From: Parelaphostrongylus tenuis
Lineage: Eukaryota; Nematoda; Chromadorea; Rhabditida; Metastrongylidae
NCBI GenBank assembly: GCA_019055375.1
Contig: JAHQIW010000441.1
Coordinates: 1-64,000, forward strand
Length of the DNA stretch: 64,000 bases
Direction of reading: 5' to 3'
Part shown: piece after piece, positions 1 to 7,579 of the stretch
Layout of the letters: every line of letters begins with the position of its first letter
Numbering within the stretch: position 1 is the first letter of the stretch
Made by a program: the position numbers and the translations under genes
The notes under the pieces: generated by a model
The model's input: the letters and a program-made list of their open reading frames with translations, nothing else
What the model was told of the DNA's origin: nothing
Database searches by the model: none

Positions 1-483
1 TAATGAAGAGATTATCTGGTGGTTCCCGATGACAAGTGATAGAAGAGGAGTTGATTATGAGAATAGTAGTTCAGCTATCTGATATCACTAAGATTTCACA
101 AAGAAGTCGCACGTTATTTTTATGCCAGGAAAAGATTGATTATATTCTAGACCAGCGAAAACGTATCCGCATAGTAGTTTGCGTATCTGGTTACGTTTGT
201 TTCACTCGAGAATAAACCATTTTTTGATCGCACTGTGGTGTATTCTTCGCCCATTGTGATGACATTCGCTCACCTACATCACATTATCCAGTCCCTGCTT
301 GGATTTTGGCGCTGAGCCAACGATGTCGGCGTTTGGCCGGTCGCCAAGTACAAGGTTGTCACTGGAAAACGTTGACACTGGTCAAGGTGCTGATAGAGTG
401 CAGTGCATGAAGAGACCAGAAAGTCCAGATGTTTGATGTTTTTACTGCTTTTTCGCAATGTTATAATGCTTCACATATACCTA
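1..483. other. Unannotated left-edge sequence
   Basis: No open frame, RNA gene or repeat that I can recognise. Mixed-composition DNA that may be flank of a gene or repeat outside the window. Confidence 0.4.
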
Positions 484-790
484 AGAGAACTGAGTGGTGA
501 GCAAAAATGGATGAAACGCAATTTCAACTCCCGTCTGAGGTCGAATTTTCGCTAAGTACAATGGCTGTCAGCTTAACTGGGTTTATAGAGCGATATTGCT
601 CACCATATTACTCGATCAAACCTCTTAAATGTTGTTAGCTGATAGCTAAGGATAGAGAGATCTTGAAGAACGAATGGTGGACAAGTGGTGGCCTCTGTGG
701 TGTAGTGGTAGCACACGCGCCCGGTATGGGTGAGACGCGGGTTCAACTTCTCTGAGGTCGAACTTTTGTTCACCACTCAATTCTCTTGTA
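484..790 (+). repeat. tRNA-like foldback element, copy 1
   Basis: The two ends are inverted repeats: GAACTGAGTGGTGAGCAAAA near 487 and its near complement around 762-785. The right half holds a tRNA-like module (about 694-765) with an A-box-like GTGTAGTGGTAGCAC and a B-box-like GCGGGTTCAACTTC. A canonical cloverleaf is not closed, so I read it as tRNA-derived repeat DNA and not as a working tRNA gene. Related modules recur at least ten times in the window. Confidence 0.6.
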
Positions 791-1196
791 GCATAAAGCG
801 TTGTACGTACCTTTGTCGTAGAATAAAGTTACAGCCAATTAAGGTCAATACAAAGAAACGCGTAGATCAGAAGATAGTGTTGTATGCTGCTGGTTTTTCT
901 ATGCTAACCTGAATACCAACAGTTAAAAGTAATGAGTTTGATGTCAAATTGCACTAGCATTTCTCATTTACCCGGATGATGTGGCATTCCAGGCGAAGCA
1001 CTTCCCCACGTTGCACACCGTTAAACTTTCGAACCATCCTTATTTGCAGTTAGAAGACCTCATTTTTGAGAACTTAGGAATATTTTCTCGTGATTCTAAC
1101 GCATACTGTACTGCGATGTTGGCTACTGCTTACTAGCCTGGATAAGTTGCTGGAAGAAAGTCGTGTGATTTCAACTATCAGTAAATCCAATGTTGT
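791..1196. other. Unannotated spacer
   Basis: Nothing recognisable; AT-rich spacer between two tRNA-like foldback repeats. Confidence 0.4.
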
Positions 1197-1335
1197 CGAG
1201 TGATGTGCGAAACTTTTCCGTCCGCTTGGAATCTAACCCACATTTCTCCCTATCCGGAAGTGCATACTCGAGGCGCCTCCGGATAGGGTGAGATTTCAAG
1301 TGCCAACTGACGCAAGAGTTTTGCACATCACTCTA
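1197..1335. repeat. tRNA-like foldback element, copy 2
   Basis: Short near-palindrome. The left end GAGTGATGTGCGAAACTTTT is matched in inverse by the right end AGTTTTGCACATCACTC. Inner arms read CTATCCGGAAG and CCGGATAGGG. It is a compact version of the tRNA-like foldbacks, keeping T-arm-like sequence but little of the A box. Confidence 0.6.
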
Positions 1336-2049
1336 TATCAGCTTGTATATTTATAACATCACATTGCCGCTAGAAGCGATAAAATAAAGAGATTCTGTGT
1401 GATTATATGTAGATCTTGATCATCCTTTATTTGACACAGTTTCGCTTCACGTATTCTTCTTTCAATGAATATCGAAGAGAACAATGCTAATTTGATGTCG
1501 TAGCTAATACATCAAATGAATGGAAAAACTTTATCCAGAATTTCGAACCGATATTTTTCACAGGTGTTAGTGAAATCTTTATAAAAATATGGAAGCTTCT
1601 GCTGTAGTAAAAATTTCGTGTGGCTGCATGTCAAATGCTATAGGGAGAGCTTTGAAAAGCTCTGTTTGGAAAACTTTTCAAGAACACTAACAGAGGTTTT
1701 TTCGATTAAATTTTCACTTCTTTTCTAAACATCAGTTAACTGGTAAATTAGGAAAGCGAGGAATGGCGTAATGTTTGGTCATTTGGAAAATATGAGATTA
1801 AAAAAAAACACATGCGTTTCACGTTGGGCTATATTGAGAAGTAAAATTGATGATCTTCTTCTAGCAAATCGTGATAAAGTAGTAAGATTTTGCGCAATTC
1901 AACTCATTAGTTCATTAGTAAATGCCGAATATTGACACAAATTTCTTTTTTCTTTTCGCCAGGGAATCTCCTTATCAAGAGTTTTTCGCTCAACGAGGTG
2001 ACATACTGGTTTTTAATTATGGAACTCTCTGAATGTTCCCGATGCAGGC
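1336..2049. other. Unannotated AT-rich spacer
   Basis: No supported gene or repeat seen. Confidence 0.4.
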
Positions 2050-2346
2050 CTGCTTTCACCATAAAGGATAAAGGATAATGCCTGATTAATCACTGACCGA
2101 TGCGTCACGTAGCCGAACCTATCGCTTTGGTTTGAGGTGATCGAAAGCAAATCGAGCCTTCACAATGGTTCGTGGTGACTCACCGATCTATCAAGTTAGT
2201 GCTGATATCCTCCCAGACGACTTCGATACCGATTTGTAAACCGCATAGCGATGGTAGGCTCGGTGAGCCTTGGGCTTACGATCTGTCCCATCGACCACGT
2301 GCTTCGCAAAGCACCTCTAACCACTGCGCTACACGCATTTGGAAAG
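2050..2346 (-). repeat. tRNA-derived SINE family B, minus-strand copy
   Basis: Read on the minus strand it starts with a tRNA-like head (CGCAGTGGTTAGAGGTGC at about 2341-2316) and runs into the shared body with the GATA-rich segment and CGGTGAGTCACC. The same order of blocks is seen at 3085, 7783, 23575, 31305 and 44715. The RNA polymerase III boxes are recognisable but diverged. Confidence 0.6.
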
Positions 2347-2628
2347 ACATGCTGTGAGGTAGAATATGTAATCATGCCACCCGTAATCCTGAGAAGAATG
2401 TGGAATTCAGAGTTTTTCGGTGGTGCACATGTAGCAGCCATGCGATAAGCGCGATTTGCACGTATCTACTTTATTTATATTCTGTGGAGTCCTGACCTTT
2501 AAGACTATGAAAAAGTCTAAATTTAGACTTACTTTTACATTCAAGCGTTTTATAAACCTCGCTTAAAACAATATATGATCTAACTATTATCTTGAGCCTT
2601 TGATGAGGTCTGTTATGGCACTTTCAAA

Positions 2629-2671
2629 GTGCTAGAAACGTGTTTCGGCCCTACAGCCTCATCAGTAGCAC
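2629..2671 (-). ncRNA. Hammerhead ribozyme motif (type I), left arm of foldback copy 1
   Basis: On the minus strand the order is stem I GUGCUA, core CUGAUGA, stem II GGCU-GUAG-GGCC, core GAAA, a short stem III ACAC/GUUU (one mismatched pair) ending in the cleavage triplet UUC, and stem I UAGCAC. Stem I is six perfect base pairs and both core boxes are canonical. Stem III has no loop, which in known minimal hammerheads favours dimeric folding (inference). Self-cleavage is not shown by sequence alone. Confidence 0.75.
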
Positions 2672-2958
2672 GGTGCCTTTCGGTCCAGCCAATTTATCTT
2701 TTGTAGGGGGACAAACCCCTGCATATAAAGGAATCGCCCACTGAATAATTAAATCACCGCATGTCAGGTGATGGAATCCCAAGGTATTGTAGTGACCATC
2801 AGTCGATCGCTCATGGCTGGCAAAATGAATCATAATGTCAGTCAATGTCAGTGTCGGGGATCTCATTACCTGACATGCGGTGGTTTGTTTAAACGACGTC
2901 GATTCCTTCGAATTTAGGGGAATCATCCTCGCAATGGATTGGCTAACTGAAAGGCACC

Positions 2959-3001
2959 GTGCTACTGATTAAAGAGCTGTGCTGAAACACGTGTCTATCA
3001 C
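2959..3001 (+). ncRNA. Degenerate hammerhead motif, right arm of foldback copy 1
   Basis: Plus-strand order GUGCUA, CUGAUUA, spacer, GAAA, CACGUGUC, UAUCAC. The GAAA, palindromic stem III, GUC triplet and most of stem I are kept, but the first core box has lost G8 (CUGAUUA) and stem II is weak. Likely inactive relative of the left-arm motif. Confidence 0.6.
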
Positions 3002-3084
3002 TGTAGAAAGGACATAATAGACCTCCTGATAGGCTCAAGATATGTTATCAGATCATAAATATAAACCCATTCGTCAGCAGAAGA

Positions 3085-3375
3085 GCCCGTGTGGTGCGAC
3101 GATTAGAGGTGCCTTGCAACACACGTGGTCGATTCCAATCTCGAGGCCACCAAGTCTTCCGTCCCTCCGGGGTCAATAAATCGGTACCAGAGCTGCCTAG
3201 GAGGATAGGCAGCACTGACTCGATTCAGCAGTAGACCGCTGTAAATCATTGTAAAGACCAGATATACATTCAATTATCTCAAACGAGACTAAAAATCGAA
3301 GAGGAATGCATGACGCATCTCTCAGGGCGGGGAAAGCTTTGTCTTCTCTTTTAATCCTCAGCTGTAAAAATGGCG
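3085..3375 (+). repeat. tRNA-derived SINE family B, plus-strand copy
   Basis: Starts with a tRNA-like head (GATTAGAGGTGCC near 3102, GTGGTCGATTCCAATC near 3126) and continues with the family body: AGGATAGGCAGCACTGACTC, a diverged mate of the CATCGGTGGGCCACC block, and GAATGCATGACGCATC near the 3' end. Same arrangement as the copies at 7783 and 44715. Confidence 0.6.
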
Positions 3376-3589
3376 CCAATTTCAGGACGAATACTAAGCC
3401 ATCGGCTACTTAGACATATTCATAGATAAGTTTTGAAACAAAAACATGCTTTTCTCAAAGTCTAAGTGTGCTGGCTAGGAGTAAACCCTCTAAGCTTTGA
3501 ATAAATGCTTTGATCAGCTAACGCCTGGATTTTCAATAGTAGTTTTAAACGGGAAAAATTGGCTTTCAACTAAATCTAACGACAACGAC

Positions 3590-4450
3590 GTTTATGAGGA
3601 ACAGATGGCTTTTGAATGCCCCATTTACGCTCAACGAAACGACAATCTCCGAATGCTGCAGTTACATCTAGGTCGTGAAATCAACATGATGAACGACCTA
3701 GCTCCAGAGTTGAGCAGGAGGAAACGAGCGGCTTGGGGAACGTTTAGGAGCATCGAAGATGTAGTGAAGAGGACAAAGAACATCCGACTCCGTGCCCACC
3801 TTTTCGACTCGACAATTATCCCTGCCCTAACGTATGCAGCAGAAACCTGGTCGCTACGTAAGCAGGATGAAAGATCACTTGGCGTTATCGAACGCGCAGT
3901 CGAAAGGTCGATGTTAGGAGTATTCCGTATCTCGCAAATGAGAGAAAGGATCCGAAGTTCCGACCTACGTCAACGGTCGAAAATCAGAGACGCCGTTCTA
4001 CACGCCAGGATATCGAAAATTAGGTGGGGCGGACACGTGATGCGCTTCAACGACAACCGATGGACGAGAGCCGTTACCGACTGGATTCCTCGGGACATCA
4101 AGCGCTCTACAGGAAGACCACTGACCCGTTGGTCCGATTTCTTCACGAAAGCGATAGAAGAAAGATATGATGCTCAGCGAATCCCTAGAGCGAGGAGGAC
4201 CCACTGGGCTACTCTTGCACGCGATAGGGAAAGATGGAAGTGTTGCTGGTACCCGCTCGAGTCACTCGACGATCAACGGGATGACAGGTGATACAGGTGA
4301 TGTTGTAGATATATTGAGATAGATAGGTTAGCACACAATCTAACGCCACTCATTACAAACTCTTTATTTGTAAATTTCTTATCATGTGATAAGTTGATAT
4401 AGTTATATTAGTGATATTAGTGATATAGTGATATAGTGATAAGTAGTGAT
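3590..4450 (+). mobile_element. RTE-type non-LTR retrotransposon, C-terminal ORF and 3' tail
   Basis: The frame ending at 4291 encodes the C-terminal part of an RTE-like reverse transcriptase protein. From about residue 70 it carries RRKRAAWGTFRS, PALTYAAETWSLRKQDERSL, RWGGHVMRFNDNRWTRA, GRPLTRWSDFF and [15 protein letters not shown], the conserved tail seen in nematode endonuclease-reverse transcriptase proteins. The catalytic RT palm and endonuclease domain are absent, so this is a 5'-truncated insertion, the usual outcome for non-LTR elements. After the stop comes a short 3' UTR and a tail of GTGATA-type tandem units (4390-4450), as is typical for RTE elements. Diverged relatives are at 8555, 20515/21646, 25125 and 50750. 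The frame is open and well preserved, so it is the youngest RTE piece here. Confidence 0.85.
4388..4450 (+). repeat. GTGATA/GTGATATTA simple tandem tail
   Basis: Imperfect tandem units of GTGATATA type directly after the RTE 3' UTR. RTE-clade elements commonly end in short tandem repeats in place of poly(A). Confidence 0.7.
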
Positions 4451-4756
4451 TGCAAGCCAAGCAAGTTTAGCTGCATTGGTGTTATGCTCTCTGACTCGAG
4501 AGAATATCGCGCTCCAATCGCGTCTCGAATGTCACAATCGTGGTCTCCTGCCCGTCCCGCCACTTGGTGCTACGTGGCCGTTGGCGAATCCTTGATGGGA
4601 TGGACGTGATCCTTTGTCTCGTGTCATTGGTCGGATCCGTCTTCACAGGTATGTCCTCTGCAAGAGTTCCTCCACAGCAGCCTGGGATAAACGCCGAACC
4701 AATTACACCTTTATTTTGAGTGTTTTTTCAAGACCACGCTCAAGTTTCAATAGATC
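4451..4756. other. Unannotated spacer
   Basis: Holds GC-richer sequence (4490-4610) without a recognisable gene or repeat. Confidence 0.35.
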
Positions 4757-4813
4757 CTTTCATTATTATTTGAGCCAACATGTTATGTGGTCTGGTAAAT
4801 GGGCTTTTGTACA

Positions 4814-4856
4814 GCCCGATACACGTGTTTCGGCCCTACAGACTCGTCAGTCGGGC
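4814..4856 (-). ncRNA. Hammerhead ribozyme motif (type I), left arm
   Basis: Minus-strand order: stem I GCCCGA, core CUGACGA, stem II GUCU-GUAG-GGCC (one mismatch), core GAAA, stem III ACAC/GUGU without a loop, cleavage triplet GUA, stem I UCGGGC. Stem I is six perfect pairs. All invariant core bases are present (N7 is C). Stem I differs from the copy at 2629 by paired changes, which argues for selection on structure in the source element. Confidence 0.75.
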
Positions 4857-4999
4857 AGATCTCGTCGTCTTTCAACCTTTTTAGTAGCTTACATTTTCAC
4901 TTGACATGCAGTGTGGATCGTTCGTCTTCGATACCTCCTGTAGGGAGAGCAGGCTCCCGTGAAGATTGGCTTATAAAAAAATTGAAAGACGCAGGGTCT

Positions 5000-5042
5000 G
5001 CCAGACTGACGAGACCGTGAGATCGAAACACGTGCATCGGGC
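5000..5042 (+). ncRNA. Degenerate hammerhead motif, right arm
   Basis: GCCAGA, CUGACGA, a 12-base stem II region, GAAA, CACGUGCA, UCGGGC. Core boxes are intact, but the cleavage triplet reads GCA in place of GUA/GUC, and stem I has one mismatch. Probably inactive. Confidence 0.6.
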
Positions 5043-5194
5043 TGTACAAGAGCCCATTTACCAGACCACATGACATGTTGGCTCAAGTTAGATCGAGTCG
5101 TCAACAGTTTTTTAATGACTAGCTTTCCTTACTAGCCGCGGCGCGATCGATCAATAGTAATTTCCTATCAGGAAGCTTGACAAATACGCAAAAA

Positions 5195-5270
5195 CTCGAC
5201 CTCAGGCGGGAGTCGAACCCGTATTTCACCCTTATCGGGGCGCGTGCTACCCTACTCTTTCTTCGACATG
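5195..5270 (-). repeat. Single tRNA-like arm
   Basis: On the minus strand this reads GGTAGCACGCGCCCCGATAA and, after the gap, CGGGTTCGACTCCCGCCTGA, i.e. A-box- and B-box-like blocks of the tRNA-like foldback family, without a detectable partner arm. Confidence 0.5.
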
Positions 5271-5412
5271 AACTGTCTAAGCTGTCAGCAACGAACCTTT
5301 GACAGGCGCAACGTTAGCCAGATAAAAACATTTCCACTTTATCAGCCTCGCACTACTCGCTCAATCAGCAAAGAAAATGTAAGCGACAATATTTATGTGA
5401 AATTCAAAGGTG

Positions 5413-5670
5413 TTGAGTGATATGCATAATCTTGAACGTCAGACGGGATTCGAGCCCGCACTTCACCCTTTCCAGGCTCGTGTACTATCCATTGCACTAC
5501 CGATACCTGTTTTGTCACCATTCTTGCTACGATAAAGGGCATCAATTTGTCAGCGTAGAGAGGATGGTTGGAAAACAGATGTCAGTGGTGCAATTGGTTA
5601 AGCACACAGAAAGGGTGAAATGCGGGTTCGAGTCCCGACTGACGTCAAAATTTTGCACATTACTCAGTAT
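5413..5670. repeat. tRNA-like foldback element, copy 3
   Basis: Left arm (minus) GACGGGATTCGAGCCCGCAC and right arm (plus) GCGGGTTCGAGTCCCGACTG are inverted tRNA-like T-arms. The ends are TGAGTGATATGCATAA and TTTTGCACATTACTCA. The right arm also has an A-box-like GTGCAATTGGTTAAGC. Confidence 0.65.
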
Positions 5671-6014
5671 CATTGGGTATAGCAGTAATGTCATGCTATC
5701 GCTAAAGAGGTCAATAAAGGAATTCTGGTTATAAAATGCCCCATATCACGCATTCAGTCCCTTATTGGGGACATAAAAAAGGCTGAATATATAAAAATGT
5801 CAGCGCAGATAAGCTCATTTTCTGTGAAATGGTGATGTTCGAGAAGCTTAAGCTAACATCGGATGGGATTAACTGAGTAGGGGTTGTTTAGATGGATTTG
5901 TATCAGAAAATGATCTCAGTCTACTTCATGTACCATGAATTTCTCGCTGGTGCCATAGAAAACCTTCGAAGGGCGATTAGAAAACCTTGATAATTAACAA
6001 GAATTCTTTTTTGA
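5671..6014. other. Unannotated spacer
   Basis: Nothing recognisable. Confidence 0.35.
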
Positions 6015-6056
6015 TAATGACATAACATGTTTTGAGCCCTTTCTGAGATCTGTTAG

Positions 6057-6107
6057 GTGCTAGCTAGACAGGCGTTTGTGTCGTCCCCCAGGGCTAGTCA
6101 GTAGCAC
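6057..6107 (-). ncRNA. Degenerate hammerhead motif, left arm of foldback copy 2
   Basis: Stem I GUGCUA/UAGCAC is perfect, but the cores read CUGACUA and GACA, both departing from consensus. Likely inactive. Confidence 0.45.
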
Positions 6108-6386
6108 AGTTATCTTCGGTTCAACCGATCCCTTGAAGCCATACTCCTCTATAAAGGAATCGGCGCCGTGTAAACCACTGCAAGTCAGGTGACAGAATCC
6201 CCGACATTGCAGTGTCCAGAAGTCGAGCTTGTGGCTGCTAAAATGGATTACACTTCTCCTTCGTTGAGTGAGGAATCACCGCAAGTTAGGTGGTAGAATC
6301 TCTTGACTTTCGGTGATTTATTATTCTGCGTCGATTCCTTTATAAAGGAGTATATCCTCAAGGAATCGAATGAACCGAAGGAGATT

Positions 6387-6433
6387 GTGCTACTGACGAG
6401 TCCTGGAGGACGACACAAACCCCTGTCTAGCAC
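6387..6433 (+). ncRNA. Hammerhead ribozyme motif with altered GAAA box, right arm of foldback copy 2
   Basis: GUGCUA, CUGACGA, stem II GUCC-UGGA-GGAC (four perfect pairs with a tetraloop), GACA, stem III ACA/UGU with a six-base loop, triplet GUC, UAGCAC. Stem I is six perfect pairs. The only core fault is A13 to C (GACA for GAAA), expected to cripple cleavage. Confidence 0.6.
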
Positions 6434-6577
6434 TTAGACAATGGCTTAAAACATGTTACATCATTACCAAACTGCTGTCGTTTTAAGCGAAGTATAAAAA
6501 GCAGTCGAATGAAGAGAATTCTTTTCATTTTACCACTTTTTCCAATGCAGAGTTAGGGTATCTACTATATGTCCAAG

Positions 6578-6672
6578 AATGTTGAATGATATACAGAATT
6601 TCTGACCACAGGCAGGTGTTGAACCCGCGTCTCACCCTATCCCTATCCCTTCGCGTACCACTCAACATCTTT
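6578..6672 (-). repeat. Single tRNA-like arm
   Basis: Minus-strand GCGGGTTCAACACCTGCCTG with the family end GAATGATATACAGAATTT on the left. No clear partner arm; the next foldback starts at 6794. Confidence 0.45.
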
Positions 6673-6793
6673 GTAGATTCTAGGAAATAGTTCAGTTGCA
6701 AATATCGAAAAGTCGTCTATTTACTCAGGCGGGATTCCTTTTTATTTAACCGCTTCAAGCGGTGGTATATTATTATAAATATACTCATTGGTG

Positions 6794-6978
6794 TGGAATG
6801 ATGTGCAAGACTTTCGAGTCAGCTAGGACTTGAATCAACATTTCACTCTATCCGTGTGGCGTAGAAAGAGTGGTGACAAAGTAGGCGTTGGTAGTCCAAC
6901 GGTTCGAGCACACGATCCGGATAGGGTGAAGTGAGGGTTCGAGTCCCACCTGACGCAAAAGTTTTGCACATCACATTG
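6794..6978. repeat. tRNA-like foldback element, copy 4
   Basis: Ends GGAATGATGTGCAAGACTTT and GTTTTGCACATCACATTG are inverted. The right arm contains GAGGGTTCGAGTCCCACCTG. Same design as 1197 and 5413. Confidence 0.65.
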
Positions 6979-7579
6979 CATCAGTAGGTATATTTATAAC
7001 ATCTATATGTTATTTTTCGAACCTATAATAACTAAAATCGATTAGTTGGTTTTCTGTGATACCATAGGGGCTATTGGCGGACTAAGAATATGGATATAAC
7101 CCTTTGAGCACCACACAGGCACCTTTCGTTCCGTTTCCTGCGACGTCTAATTTGACTCAGCTACTGTAACGGCGTTGTCGCGTCCCGTGAGAAGGCCGGC
7201 GCATATCGTGGAAACGCAGGCGCAGACGCAGACAGCACGACATCCCTGCATAGAGACGCAGACTCGGCTCGTCATGAGAAATATTGATTTATTCCTTCTA
7301 TGCTCAATTAATTTCAGAGCTCGTGAGAATGGGCTTATAAGTGTTCTTCATTGAGTACGTTGTAGATCAATTGTTTACATCTGCTGAATCCCCTCATAGA
7401 TGCTGTCCTGCGCACCAGATGGAGTGGAAGGGCGTACGATCCAATCTGAAATCTTCTAGTGATAGCGAAATGTTTCTCTACACATTATAGCGCTATTGAT
7501 TGGCTTGGTTTTACATTGTGATTATTGATTTTTCGTCTCGTCAGCTGCTACACACGGAAGTATACTATGCTTTTTTCAG
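6979..7579. other. Upstream region of the PA-domain gene
   Basis: Should contain the promoter and signal-peptide exon of the gene at 7580, but I could not place that exon with confidence. A GC-richer patch lies at 7130-7275. Confidence 0.35.

Larger units (their letters stand above)
2566..3062. repeat. Foldback element carrying hammerhead motifs on both arms (copy 1)
   Basis: The outer arms are inverted repeats: left TATGATCTAACTATTATC... near 2573 and right ...GATATGTTATCAGATCATA near 3058, sharing the blocks TTGAGCCT, GAGGTCTGTTATG and GTGCTA. Internal inverted blocks (CGCATGTCAGGTGATGGAA near 2759, TTACCTGACATGCGG near 2867) extend the palindrome. A hammerhead-like motif sits in each arm, minus strand on the left and plus strand on the right. 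No protein-coding capacity. Family members are at 6015, 10905, 40830 and 58130. Confidence 0.7.
4757..5100. repeat. Foldback element carrying hammerhead motifs on both arms (GCCCGA subtype)
   Basis: Left arm TTGAGCCAACATGTTATGTG (from 4769) is matched in inverse by CATGACATGTTGGCTCAA near 5073-5091. Both arms contain a hammerhead motif and an adjacent small hairpin GGGCU...AGCCC. The left motif is on the minus strand, the right on the plus strand. A single left arm of the same subtype lies at 10110-10210. Confidence 0.7.
6015..6500. repeat. Foldback element carrying hammerhead motifs on both arms (copy 2)
   Basis: Outer inverted repeats AACATGTTTTGAGCC (6023) and GGCTTAAAACATGTTA (6444). Inner blocks CTGCAAGTCAGGTGACAGAA and its inverse recur as in copy 1. 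A minus-strand hammerhead-like sequence lies at 6057-6107 and a better plus-strand one at 6387-6433. Confidence 0.65.

Noticed and set aside
690..765. Functional tRNA gene
   Set aside because: A- and B-box-like blocks are present but acceptor, D and anticodon stems do not close together, and the module is part of a repeated foldback.
7536..7560. Hammerhead-like TTTC...TCGTCAG on the minus strand
   Set aside because: The distance between core boxes leaves no stem II, and no stem I pairing is found.
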